From NCBI RefSeq assembly GCF_958298935.1, contig NC_084933.1, positions 3,083,001 to 3,147,000 of the forward strand: DNA of 64,000 nt, written 5' to 3'. A program made the translations under genes and the position numbers. Numbering within the stretch: the first letter of the stretch is position 1; each line of letters begins with the position of its first letter. Under the pieces are notes generated by a model that saw nothing but the letters and a program-made list of their open reading frames with translations, ran no database searches and had not been told where the DNA came from. This DNA is from Phragmites australis (taxonomy: Eukaryota; Streptophyta; Magnoliopsida; Poales; Poaceae). This document shows, piece by piece, positions 33,785 through 45,279 of the stretch.

Positions 33785-34500
33785 CCGGCGGCTTCCATCG
33801 CCGACGTACTCTCGAGCCGCCGCTCTCTCTCTCGAGTCAGGCGGAGTTTTCGGGGAGAGAGAGGGAAATGAATTAGGGTTAGGGTTTCGGACGATGGCCT
33901 TTTTATCTCGCGTGTTTTCGTCGGGCAGCCGTCGGATCGCGATGAACGGCTGAAAAGGTCCGGGCTGGCGCACGCATGAAAATAGAATGGGCCAGGCGCG
34001 GTGGCTGGGCCGCGCCCTAGGCCGGGCCAGTGCGCGCGCGAAAAGCCAATTGGGCCGCGCACTGGTTTCTGGGCCAAGCCAGGCCGAAAGGCCTTTTTGG
34101 GCTGTTTTTCGTAAAGCTTTGGGCTTTTCCATTTTTGGGAATTTTCAGTGATTTCTAACGTTTTTTCCATTTATGCACTGGAATATCTAATGCAAATAGC
34201 CCAAAGTTAATGAAGATTAATGCATAAAATATTATTGTTAATTCTCTGGTTGAATTGGATCCAACGGGAAGATTTTTCCGAAAAATTTTACGATCAATTC
34301 ATATAGGTTCATAATTACTTTCTGACCAAAGTTGACTGTAATTATGTGCTATTTTTCTATATTTATTTAAATTCTTTTCCGTTTTCTGCCCAACAGTGAT
34401 GCGGATTGGAGTTTTATTTTTACATGATTTTAATCAGACCAACGTAGGGTTATTTTCGTGAAAATTATTTTCTTATGATAAATTTACTAATCTAGGCTAA
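32931..34500 (+). other. Long GC-rich 5' leader of the copia element
   Basis: About 1.6 kb separates primer site and gag, whereas many copia elements have a few hundred bases or less. It contains repeats of ctcggtt/ctcggat words (33030-33340), a GC-rich section (33480-34130), a 58-base (TC)n run at 33725-33782 and ggcc-rich words (34000-34100). The several long open frames in the GC-rich part are overlapping shadows created by the TC repeat. Capture of host DNA is possible but not shown. Confidence 0.6.
33725..33782. repeat. (TC)n microsatellite
   Basis: An uninterrupted TC run of about 58 bases in the copia leader. It is open in several frames on both strands and creates spurious Leu-Ser or Arg-Glu repeats. 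Confidence 0.97.
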
Positions 34501-35130
34501 TTCTTCTTTCCAACTCTTAACGCTTCCTCTATTGCCACCACTATTGACGGTATAGAGCAACTCACGGGCAATAATTTTCCTGCTTGGAAAGCTAAGGTGA
34601 CTGTTGTCCTTGGTATTTTGGACCTGGACTATGCACTCAGGGTTGACGCTCCCACAGCTCCCGCCATTGGCGTGAAAAATTATGATGAATTAAAGAAAAC
34701 TTATAATGCACTTTCTGAAAAGTGGGAGCGGTCCAACCGCATGTCTCTTATGATAATGAGGAACTCAATATCAGATGCTATAAGGGGAGCGATCCCAAAC
34801 TCAGAAAAAGCTAAGACGTACTTGGCATCTGTGGATGAGCAATTTAAAGGCACCTCTAAGGTTTATGCCAGTACACTGATTCAGAAGCTCCTCAACACTA
34901 AGTATAATTATGGGTCCGGTGGTATAAGAGAACACATCATGATGATAACAGACATGGCTGCCAAATTCAAGGGCATGTATATGAAAATCTCTGAGGGTTT
35001 TCTTGTCCACTTCATTATGACCTCTCTCCCTCCTGAGTTTACTCCTTTTAAGATAAATTACAACACTCAGAAAGAGAAATGGAGCATGAGCGACTTGATC
35101 GCAATGTGCGTCCAAGAGAAGAGAGGGTGA
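34501..35130 (+). pseudogene. gag: Copia gag, start codon lost and 3' frameshift
   Basis: The frame is open from just after a TAA at 34498-34500 but has no ATG until 34741, inside the domain. The original start seems to have been lost. It reads LTGNNFPAWKAKVTVVLG, YDELKKTYNALSEKWERSN, TLIQKLLNTKYN and MTSLPPEFTPFKINYN, the UBN2-type gag domain of copia elements. At about 35110 the frame shifts by one, so this frame ends at TGA 35128-35130 while the expected continuation (EERVRVENN) is in the next frame. Confidence 0.9.
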
Positions 35131-38100
35131 GGGTTGAAAATAATGATTTTGTGAATCAAATAAGCAGCCCCAAGAATAAAAGAAAATTCCAAAGGGATTG
35201 CAAGTCTAAGAAGAAGTTGCATTTCGTCGCTAAACACGACAAGGCAGCACAGAGGGCGCCCAAGGCATTTGCTCCTTCTGCTCCTGCCTCTCAAGAATCT
35301 AAAGATGACGGATGTCACTTCTGCCACAAGAAGGACCACTACCAAAAGGACTGTGTTGGTTTCCTGAAGTGGCTTGCAAAGAAGGGTAATGATTTCATAA
35401 CATTCATTGATGAATCACTTTATGCTGATTTTTTCCTTAATTCATGGTGGATTGACTCAGGTGCCACTGTGCACGTTACCAACTCCTTACAGGGATTCCT
35501 TACCGCGAGAACATTAAGAAAGGGGGAGCGAAGTCTTAGAGTGGCCAATGGGAAGGAAGCTCAAGTTGAAGCTATCGGATCCCTTCCATTAGTTCTTAAT
35601 AGTGGCTTCACTCTTAGATTAAATAATATAGTTTATGTTCCTTCTATGAAGAGGAATCTCATTTCAGTTTCGATGTTAGATGATGATGGTTTTTATTGTA
35701 ACTTCGGAGACAATAAATGCATTCTTCAATTTAATTCAGATGTTATTGGTCTTGCCATCCGACAACACAAACTTTATATGCTTCCTCTTAATGAATCCTC
35801 TGTGACGATGAATGTCTATGATGTAAGCCATAAGAGAAAGAGAAGTACAATTAATGAGACTTCTTCGAAACTGTGGCATTGTCGTTTAGGCCACATTTCG
35901 AGGGGGAGAATGGAGCATCTCATCAAGGAAGAGATTCTCCAACCCTTAGACTTTTCCGACTCTGACCACTGCATAGATTGCATTAAAGGAAAATACGTTA
36001 AGCAAATAAAGAAAGGGGCCACTCGGAGCGCATAATTATTAGAATTAATTCACACGGACATATGTGGTCCTTTTCCTGTGACATCAGTTGACGGTTTTGA
36101 TTCTTTCATTATCTTCACTGATGACTTCTCCTGTTACGGCTATATCTACCCCATTAAAGATCGATCTGAATCTCTCGATAAATTTAAGATATTTAAGGCT
36201 GAAGTAGAAAATCAGCACAACCTGAAGATTAAAGTAGTGAGATCGGATCGCGGGGGAGAATATTATGGGAGGCATGCCACATATGGGCAAATCCCTGGTC
36301 CTTTTGCCAGATTCCTTCAGGAAAATGGCATAGTAGCCCAATATTCTACACCTGGTGAACCTCAGCAAAACGGGGTAGCTGAGCGACGCAACCGCACGCT
36401 TATGGACATGGTGCAAAGTATGCTCAGCTATTCTAGTTTACCAGTTGAACTATGGATGGAGGCACTTAAGACAGCCACACACATTCTTAATCGGGTTCCT
36501 AGTAAATCAGTAACAAAAACACCCTATGAATTATGGATTGGAAGAAAACCCTCTTTAAAGTATTTACGCGTGTGGGGCTGTGCATCTGAAGCTAAAGTCT
36601 GTAATCCACATATTGGGAAATTAGATCCTAAGACAGTTAGTTGTCACTTTATCGGGTATCCGGAAAGATCAAAGGGGTATCGCTTTTACTGTCTATATAG
36701 GATCACTAAGTTCTTGGAAACAAGACACGCTGTGTTTCTTGAGAACGGGGATATGGAGCAGAGGGAAGTTGATCTTGAAGAAAAATAGGTTTATGTTCCT
36801 ACTCCGCTGATACAAGAGTCATACATCCCTGTGCCTCAGGTGGTTGCACCTTCAGTAGAAACTAATGTCAGTACACCCCCTGTTGAGGTCTCTAAAATTC
36901 CTAACGATATACCTAACGATGAGCCTCAGCAGTCCCCTGCAGTACCCAGTCCTTGTCCTGCAGTGCATAATGAACCGATCAGGAGATCACAGCGTGACAG
37001 GAGACCTGCCATCTCGAACGATTATGTTGTTTATATGAATGAGGATGTTAATGACATAGGGAAGACAGAAGATCCCAACTCATATAAAGAGGCCATGATG
37101 AGTAAGCATTCGTCTGAGTGGCTTAATGCCATGAATGACGAATTAAAATCTATGAGCGATAATGATGTGTGGAACCTAGTAGAAATTCCTGACAGAGCCA
37201 AAACAGTAGGCTGTAAATGGGTCTACAAAACTAAACATGACTCTAATGGGAACATCGAAAGGTTCAAAGCAAAGCTCGTAGCTAAAGGCTTCTCGCAAAG
37301 AAAAGGAATCGATTATAATGAAACTTTCTCTCCTGTATCAAGTAAAGATTCTTTCAGAATAATTATGGCGCTCACAGCGCATTATGATTTAGAGCTGCAT
37401 CAGATGGATGTAAAAACAACATTCCTTAATGGTGACTTGGAAGAAAATATTTACATGGCTCAGCCGGAAGGTTTTGTCATGAAAGACAACGAACATTTGG
37501 GATGTCGCCTTAAGAAATCAATTTATGGTCTAAAACAAGCGTCTATGCAGTGGTATCTCAAGTTTGACAAAGTCATCAGAAATTTTGGCTTTAAAGAAAA
37601 TGAAGTTGATAACTGCATTTATATAAAGTTTAAAGGGGAAAAATTCACCATCTTAGTTCTTTATGTGGATGATATCTTATTGGCCAGCAATGATAAGGAT
37701 ATGCTGTTTGAGACCAAGAGATTTCTTTCCTCTAATTTCGATATGAAGAATCTCGGTGAAGCCTCTTGGCATTGAAATTCATCGAGATCGGTCCAAAGGA
37801 GTATTAGGTTTGTCTCAAAAGGCATACATTGACAGAGTACTAAAGAAATACAATATGCATAAGTACTCTGCCACGCCTGCTTCTATTGTTAAGGGCGATA
37901 AGTTTGGGACATATCAATGTCCGAGGAATCAATATGAAATTGATCAAATGAAGACGGTTCCTTATGCTTCAACTGTCGGAAGCATCATGTATGCTCAAGT
38001 ATGTACACGCCCTAACTTAGCTTTCGTGATCGGGATGCTTGGCATATATCAGTCAAATCCAGGACCGGACCACTGGAAAGCCGTTAAGAAAGTCCTTCGC

Positions 38101-38634
38101 TATTTGCAAGGCACTAAAAACTACATGCTCAAATTTAGAGAATCCGATAACCTTGAAGTTGTTGGTTATTCGGATGCAGACTTTGCGGGGTGTGTAGACA
38201 CTAAGAAATCCACGTCAAGTTATATCTTCACCCTCGCTGGAGGAGCTATCTCATGGAAAAGCTCCAAACAGACACTCACAGCATCTTCAATGATGCAAGC
38301 TGAGTTTGTGGCATGTTATGAAGCTACCAGGCAGGCTGTATGGCTAAAGAACTTTATCCCGGGATTAAGAGTGGTCGACAGTATTTCTAAACCACTTACA
38401 TTATACTGCGACAATCAACCCGCAGTTTTCTATACGAGTAACAACAAGTCGAGTGGTGCTGCCAAACACATCGACATTAAGTATCATGTTATGAAAGATA
38501 GAATACAGGATCAAACAATAAGTGTCAAACATATAAGCACTAAGTCAATGCTTGCGAATCCGCTCACTAAAGGCTTACCACCTTATATTTTTCGTGATCA
38601 TGTTGCCAGCATGGGGATATTGGAAAGTCTATGA
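35079..38634 (+). pseudogene. pol: Copia pol: knuckle, protease, integrase, RT, RNase H
   Basis: Domains in order: CCHC zinc knuckle (CHFCHKKDHYQKDC, about 35310); protease active site (WWIDSGATVHV, about 35445); gag-pre-integrase (WHCRLGHISRGRMEH) with CIDCIKGK; integrase core with [16 protein letters not shown] and [10 protein letters not shown], so all three acidic residues are kept; RT with KWVYKTKHD, QMDVKTTFLNG and the catalytic YVDDIL (about 37660); RNase H with YSDADFAGC, MQAEFVACYEA and CDNQPAV. Breaks: TAA at 36033-36035 and TAG at 36786-36788, both in frame, and a frameshift near 37765 (RT to RNase H). It ends at TGA 38632-38634. Few breaks mean recent loss of activity. Confidence 0.93.
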
Positions 38635-38825
38635 TTCTGGATTAAGAGGACCATTAAACAAACCAACTCCCATTAAGTATAACGAATTTCCATTTCGAGA
38701 TGGAGTGGTACACTATAGGTATTTGGGTTTCAATGGCATTTTATTGACCGCTGTAATACTTTACCTTGGTATGCTGTTTCATTGAGAGTGGGCTTATGAT
38801 GTTAGCCTTACGATCAAGGGGGGAA

Positions 38826-39280
38826 TGTTGGTTTTGATCTCGGCCCCCACTCTCCCTAACGTTTCCTAACTAACAACCGAATCCTAAGGGGGAGCCCGTT
38901 TCTCACGTACGCACCGTGATTGGGGGTGTAGCTAACGTATTGGTTGTGGTCCCACCTCGTGCAGCACCATATAAACAGACGTGAGGGGGTTCGGCTGTGA
39001 TTACGATCCATCTTACGAAGTCAGCCGCCTCTCCTCATATCTTAACCCTAATCCAATCCTTAAGGGTGCTGTCAACGAGGTGAAGACCGCCGCCTCTTCA
39101 TCCACTACGTGCTGGTGATCAACTACATCAGGCCAAAGCCTCTTCACCACGCCGGTGACCACTTCACCCTCATCTGATGGCGTCACCGAACGCAGGTAAA
39201 CACCTCACGCTTCCGTACTTAAGGTGTTTGATCTTAGGGCTAGCAATTATGTTGATTAAGTGAAGAATTGAGGTCTAACA
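38826..39280 (+). repeat. 3' LTR of the copia element
   Basis: A complete 455-bp copy with TG...CA ends (tgttggtttt ... gtctaaca). It follows the purine tract. The same TATA-like word, accatataaacag, is present near 38966. Confidence 0.93.
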
Positions 39281-39376
39281 TCCCTCTCACGTCCAGACTC
39301 GTGAGGGCTACAAAAGTAGAAATGAATCGTGATCTATACCACTAGAAGCGAGCTCTTGTTCGAAGTCATGCTCTTA

Positions 39377-39624
39377 GATTTCCATCAGGGACTAAATTTT
39401 CTTCACGAAGAGATTTTCGTTCTCTTTAACGTTTCAATGATTTTCTTTCACGGTTCCTGTCACGAAAGAATTCTCAAGATTATTACCTTTAGGACATAAT
39501 TCTTTCACTTCATAAATCTCTTCAAAGGGAAAAAGCTGTTAGAGATGAGAGATAATAAAAAAAATGATAACGGGAAGAGGAATAAAAAAGAAACAAAATG
39601 AAGAAAATATTATTTGAGATGGTC
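39377..39624. mobile_element. Tourist-like MITE, copy 1
   Basis: A 248-bp AT-rich element flanked by TTA (39374-39376 and 39625-39627). It shares cttcacgaagagattttcg, cgtttcaatg, tcacggttcctgtcacgaaag and a purine-rich second half with 40915-41168 and, inverted, with 57733-57980. A 3-bp TTA/TAA target is the signature of PIF/Harbinger (Tourist) MITEs. The terminal inverted repeat is short and imperfect. Confidence 0.68.
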
Positions 39625-40914
39625 TTAAAGCACTAGAAATCATAGCCATATGTTCCTTTTGGTTTAAAAACTTCAAAAGCATGAATCTTAGAAAACATTT
39701 TGAAAAAAAAAAATATCTTTTTTTCCACTTAGATCATTTCCAACAGATACTTTAAAAATTTATCATCTATAATACTATTACAGCATCCCTTAACACTATT
39801 ACAGTATCTCCTATTTTTTTCATCTCCAACAACTACCATATTTTCTCCCTTTCATTACTTTCATCTTTCCCTTAAACTTACGTACATACGCTATGAATAA
39901 TAATTTGGCCTCCCATATCCTTCCGCAGATTTGCGATCGATGGTTTCTATTGGCATTCCTGTAGAGCTAGAAACCGACGCTATTGGAGCACTCGTTTGCC
40001 ACTCGCGATCGGCAAAAGCAAGAAAAACACAACGACACAGTATTTTACATGCGGAAACCGACTACGTTAGAGTTGACCTAAGAACGCTGCCTCTACACTA
40101 TGTACCAAGTTACTGGTTGACCCATGAGCGTAACTAGCTTGTCACGATATCATTGATTCCAAGTGAACCTTTTGGGACATCAATCATGAGCCGTGGTGCA
40201 ACTCTTGTCCCCTTCCCAGCCTTTTTGCTTGCTGCCCCCTTCGCGTTGCACCCTGCAGCAACAGACGCCTGCATTTGGAGACCAATGTCAGTGCGAATAG
40301 TCACTGACATGCAGGCCCAGCAGCAAATCACACTGCTGAATGGGACCGCCGTGTCGCCGAGGACTGTTTCGAAAGCAGAATCGGAGGAACCATATCCACT
40401 GGGATCTCGTTTTCTGAGCTGTAACCATGTGATAAGTGGCGGAGGTAGCATTGAAACATATGGAGTGCCAAGTTGATAAGGATCCAAAGCTACAAACAAC
40501 GTATGGTTGGATTTAGTAGCAAATGATCCGTTTAATGTTTCACGATATGACTTGATATATTGGCTAATGAATATAGAAAAATACCATGGATATCAATCTA
40601 TTTCCAAATACCGGTAGTGTGTTATTGGTAATTAGAGTGTCAACATCCCGTTTGACATATATGTGGAGGTGACACGAGCTCCTATCTACACTCGTGTTGG
40701 TATATCAATTGCTGATAGATCCCACTGGTGTTGGTGATAACATACTAGCCGGCAATTGAAGTACCGATTTAATCTATTTATGCTATTTTCTCATTTTAAA
40801 TTATATTTTTGCATTTTCTTAATAAAATAATATTATTTTTTTTAAAAATTCTAAGTGGGGTAAGGGATGATAGAAGGCAGGCTCTGCTCATGTGATGGCT
40901 ATAGGCTATCTTTA

Positions 40915-41168
40915 ACTGAATCTTTTTGCAATTTTTGTTTCATTTGTGAAGAGATTTTCGTTATTTTTAGCGTTTTAATGGTTTCTCTTTGTGGTTCTCG
41001 TCACTAGTGGATTTCCACCTCCATTCTCTTCATTCTGAGATTCTCTCTTCTTTTACTTCACGAATCTTCTCGAAGAGAAATGTTAGAGATGGAGAGGAAA
41101 TAAAGAGGATATAAACCGGGAGGAAAGTCAGAAAGAAAATAAAATAAAAGGAATATAATTGGATGGTC
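40915..41168. mobile_element. Tourist-like MITE, copy 2
   Basis: It is 254 bp, flanked by TTA (40912-40914 and 41169-41171). The inner words gtgaagagattttcgtt, cgttttaatggtt and gagatggag...aggaaat match copy 1. It split a block whose uninterrupted relative is at 32040-32145, an independent sign of insertion. Confidence 0.7.
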
Positions 41169-41719
41169 TTATTTGATGTTGCATTGCACTGCTTTGGATA
41201 GTTGCATGCAGATGGCAGTGCAGACCATGGGCAGAAGCTGAGCCACACAACTGTAGGACAACAGTAGCTGCAATCTTAATGTTTCACGATATGACTTGAT
41301 ATATTGGCTAATGAATAAAAAAAAATACCATGGATATAAATCTATTTCCTTTTTTCATAGTAAAGGTTTCTTTAAAAAACACAAAGATAAAAGTGTTATA
41401 TGAAGACTCCTTAACTTTTTTACCAATTAAACTCTTCGTCTGGGCTAAACATGTAAACAACTAAGTAACTAAATCGTACTAAAATTGAAAAAGAGGGTAA
41501 TAGATTATTTACGGAAAAACCAGTTACACGCGTGAGCGCTCGGTTCCTCGCGAGCGAGCGACACTGTCCGAGCGGCTCACGGGCCGAGCTGTCCGAGCGT
41601 GAGGTAGCGACTGAGCCAACGTGCGGATGACATGTCCGACAGCCCACGAACCCGTGCTGATTGGCTATTACTCGGCCGCGCGCTGGATGAGGCTGGCTGG
41701 GCCGTATTGGTCCGGGCTG

Positions 41720-42165
41720 GATTTTAAGTTTAAGGCTGAAAATTTTGTTGATAAAATTTGTGCTGAAAATTTTGTTGATAAAATTTGTTTGAGAAAGTAT
41801 GTACTGAAAAATTTATCGGTAGTTTTTCTTAAAAACTTTTTTTAATTTTTTCTTGATAACTTTTTGTTGAAATTTTTTCTCATTAACTTTATCTCATTCT
41901 TAAAAATTTTTCTCGATAACTTTTCTCAAAAAAATTTCTCGGTAACTTTTTCTCATTCTTAAAATTTTTCTCGATAACTTTTCCTCGATAATTTTTTCTC
42001 ACAAAAATTTTCGAGTTAAACTTTTCTCATACAAAATTTTTTCGCAAAAATATTTAAGCCAAACTTTTCTCGTACAAATTTTTTCTCAAAACTTTTCTCG
42101 GTAATGTTTTCTTAAAACTTTTAAGCCCACATTTTTCTTGGTAAATTTTCTGAGCTAACTTTTTT
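41720..42165. repeat. Degenerate T-rich repeat tract (ctcgataactttt)
   Basis: About 445 bases made of imperfect copies of tttttctcgataacttttc and relatives (aaaattttgttgataaaatttg at its left end). It is strongly T-rich on the plus strand. The period drifts around 20-40 bases. GC-rich words with gcgcgcg-like content flank both sides (41520-41690, 42190-42365). No class is assigned; it may be the middle of an unrecognised non-autonomous element. Confidence 0.6.
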
Positions 42166-42169
42166 CTGG

Positions 42170-42880
42170 GAGTGAACGGTAAAAAAAAAACTAACATGAA
42201 CACGCGTGTTCGCGGTGAACGGTGGAGGAAAACGCGTGTTCGCGGTGGCCGTGTTCATGTTCGTTTAGTGCGAGAGGCCGCACTAATCGCGTGGAGCGCT
42301 CGCGCGAATGATGCGTCTGTCGTTTTCCTGTCGGAAGGCACGTTGGCAGGCCTGCTCGCGCGCTAAATAGCCGGGTCCGATTATTTACCGTATCATCATC
42401 ACGAGTTCACAACCACTGGACATTGAGGGGCCTCACATCACGTAGCTTAGCCGATACCTAATTAACGAAAACATACTGATCAATCACGAGAGAACAAAGA
42501 GATTGAGAGACCTCACGTCGCGGTTCCTTACCAATTTGCAACTTGTGGTGGCAGCGGCTGGCGCCCGAGGGAGGCGCGTAGCACGCGCCAGCCTGCAAGC
42601 TCTAATCAACGGTCGCAATTAGCCAAGGGCCGCGGCCGTCGGACTAGAGAGGACCTCAAAGACGAATAGGCAGACGAGAAGAAGAAGGAGAGGAGCCCTT
42701 CGGCCTGTTTCATTGGTTCTACATTCGCTGATACTATTGTGCTTGGGCTTCACCTTCTTCAGCTATCTATTTTTTCACCTTGTTACGCTATTGGGCCTAA
42801 GGGCTGATTGCTACTAGATACTACAAGTATGAGGTGGGCCTGTGGGTGAACAACCACTTCAAATTAGCTTAGTGATTAAC
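42170..42880. other. GC-rich then mixed intergenic DNA, no gene seen
   Basis: The part at 42190-42365 is rich in acgcgtgttcgcggtg words, with a direct repeat of cgcgtgttcgcggtg (42201, 42232). The rest shows no open frame with features and no clear element end. Confidence 0.4.
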
Positions 42881-44760
42881 TAATGAAAAAAAGTATATAT
42901 TTACCTTTTTAACTGATTTTGATGGTGGCTTCGTCCTACGTGACGACAACTCAGTCTACCCTATTGGTAGTCTTTTGCTGACGTGGCATTAGCCTTGATG
43001 ACACATCATGGTGAGAGAGAGGGAGAGGGAGCGCCTAGCAGGGGGTTTCCGCAGTGGCGCTTTGCTGGAGACTCGCCAGAACGACAAGAAGGAGGACGGC
43101 TTTGGAGAAGCATTGGCCCCGGAGGATCGCTGCGGAACGGTGAGTGTGGTTGTGGGCTCGAAGTTGGTGTGGCGGCGACAGAATGTGGTCTACGATGAGG
43201 AGTGCATGTGGGCTCAGGAAGGAGGAGCTAAAGGTTGAGGGAGGGAGAAGGGAGTGCAGTGGAGCTCACCGAGTGTTTAGTGGGGTCAGGGAAGAATGGA
43301 CGCATGCCGGAATTGAAGATGGTGGAGGTTGGCGGTGGTGGCTCTCACTAGATCTGCCCAGCATTATCCTCATCGATCTCTGAGCTGCAGGGAGCAAAGC
43401 TAGAGTGCGACGAGCTCGCTGGGAGGTCAACCGACACGGGAGGGGACAAGGAGATTCGACGACGATGGCAAATCGAGACGACGGTCGGAGATGCGCACCG
43501 GCAGGGAAGGAGATGGAGGAAGGGAGAGTTTCGACGAGGGAGCTTGAGCTGCGAGTTGTTGAGTGCGGAGAGGAGCTTTGTGGTGGTCCCTTTTATAGCC
43601 ACGTGCGCTCGGATGGTGCGATGAGTGCCAATCGAACCAATTCTTCACCATGCTACCACCACTTCTAGTGCCCTTCGTCCTTGGTGCCAGCCACCATGGA
43701 TAGCCCAACCGGGGCAAGCTCTAGCTCATCTCAATTAGGGGATTCACTCCTCGCATTGAGGTGATGCTCGAGTGCCCTTCAGTTTGGCCAGGAATGCACC
43801 ATAGTGCCACCGCCGCGTAACATCTTCTCTCTTCCCTCCGGCCGCCATGGGTAGCTCCATCTAAGCCACTATGCCATCGGCTAGCTTTAGAAATCGACTC
43901 CTCGTATCGAAGCAATGCTCATGCGCCCACCAACTTTGAGCAAAGCCCCTCGGACCATCATTCCCGTCACCACCCCAAAGCCTCATCGTCATGCCCCGCT
44001 ACTCGACCTCAGTGTGTGCGTTGCCGCTTGTTCCTCCATCGCTTGTCGGTCACTGGAGGCCCAACCAACATCCCCTGGACACCGCTGTGCAAAGTTGTTA
44101 TCGTGGCCCTGCTTCAACTGCTGCCGCTTGCCGTTGCACCTCCGATAGGAGCCATCACCGCATGATTCCTCGCTTTGACACCGTCCTTATGAGGCAAGGA
44201 AGATGGCCATTCAGCTCATTGCTGCCATGACGTGCTGTGGAGGCCTGCCCATGGTTGCCTCCCCTGCTTTAGCCATTTGGGCCACCATCACCCTACCCCT
44301 CGACGCCACTCCATCTAATTCACTAGCTCTTCGAGCTCTGTGGTTGTCCACTAATGCCGTAGTCATTGACCCCTTCACCTGCACCAGTCTTGAGCGAGCT
44401 ATCGCCGTGAGCTCCTTGCTGCTGCTAGATCTGGGCACCACCTATCTCTAGCGAGCTCTGGCCGCCGCACCGCTGCCACCATGTCCCCCTCGACGCCCTC
44501 CGATGATCGCGCGAATGATTGGATGCAAAAATAATTCGAGGTTGGGGATTTTATTTGATTGCTGACATGGCAAGTTTGTCACATCACTTCATCTATGTCG
44601 GCCAAAACTAGCCTGAATCGGGGTTAAGGAGGAATTATAACCTGTATTGACTATTGAGAGAGGTAAAATGTCTGATTTTGCGGTTGATAGGGGAAAAATG
44701 GACTCGGGCAATAGTTGAGGGAGGCAAAAGTGACTTTTTCCTGAACTAATCTCTTGATAA
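42881..44760. mobile_element. Possible Mutator-like element with GC-rich interior
   Basis: Read inverted, the right end (about 44590-44760) runs agtcacttttgcctccctcaactattg ... tttttcccctatcaaccgc ... tgatgtgacaaacttgccatgtcagc. This style is typical of long terminal repeats of grass Mutator-like elements. The left side (42930-43010) has a related tgctgacgtggca word, but the inverted match is not clean. The interior (43010-44520) is GC-rich with many short frames and could include captured gene pieces. I recognise no protein. Confidence 0.3.
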
Positions 44761-44998
44761 AATACATTTGTTAGAGGGCCAGGCCCATTGCCCCCGGTGT
44801 CTCTGCCCCGCATGTGATGCACATACTCGCTCCCCTTGAGATTATTGTCTGAGCAAGACCAGCTGATTGCATCATGTGGATGATGCTATTTGATGGGAGT
44901 TTATTGATCCAGTGCTTATTGAGTAATGAACCCTAGCTAGCATGCATCACGAGGGCTCATCATTGTTGCCATCACAACCAACGAAGCATAATTATATA

Positions 44999-45257
44999 CT
45001 CCCTCCGATTATAAATACATATAATTGTGAATAAACATACGATCTTCAATGCATAGCTTTGACTATTATTTTCTATTTAGAATATATTTATAAAATCTAT
45101 TGTATTTATGATATTACAAAAGTATTTTTAAGATAAATCCACAAATATGATTTTAAGATTTCCAAAATAAATATTTTGAAAGCTATTGTTGTCAAAGTTT
45201 TAAAAGTTTGACTAAGCATTTTTCTAAACTGAAATGTATTTATGACCAGAGGAAGTG
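44999..45257. mobile_element. Stowaway-type MITE
   Basis: After TA (44997-44998) it opens ctccctccgattataaatac and closes, inverted, as gtatttatgaccagaggaagtg. This gives an imperfect inverted repeat of about 20 bases around an AT-rich 259-bp body. The right flank is ca instead of ta. The closing repeat keeps the gtatttat core. Confidence 0.8.
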
Positions 45258-45279
45258 CAATTATTTTGTGCGGCTATGA

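Larger units (their letters stand above)
32383..39280 (+). mobile_element. Ty1-copia LTR retrotransposon, nearly intact
   Basis: LTRs of about 445 and 455 bp (32383-32828; 38826-39280) differ by roughly 5 percent by eye and are flanked by tcccc (32378-32382) and tccct (39281-39285). A tRNA-Met primer-binding site follows the left LTR and a purine tract (aaggggggaa, 38816-38825) precedes the right one. The internal order gag, protease, integrase, RT, RNase H is that of copia elements. Only two in-frame stops, two frameshifts and a missing gag start break the coding region. All catalytic motifs can still be read. The 5' leader (32880-34500) is unusually long and GC-rich with a (TC)n tract. Confidence 0.95.
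39281..41500. other. Repeat mosaic right of the copia element
   Basis: No gene is recognised. It contains two Tourist-like MITEs (39377-39624, 40915-41168), a 73-base block at 40534-40606 repeated at 41275-41347, and a block at 40880-41275 that matches 32040-32145 once the MITE is removed. The two overlapping frames at 40134-40499 show no family features. Confidence 0.55.

Noticed and set aside
33466..34170. Several overlapping frames of 106-234 codons on both strands
   Set aside because: All run through the 58-base TC repeat, which is open in several frames. The products are Ser-Leu or Arg-Glu repeats with random flanks.
40134..40499. Complementary frames of 121 and 107 codons
   Set aside because: They overlap on opposite strands, have no family motif, and the region resembles GC-rich intergenic or promoter DNA. 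There is no way to choose a strand.
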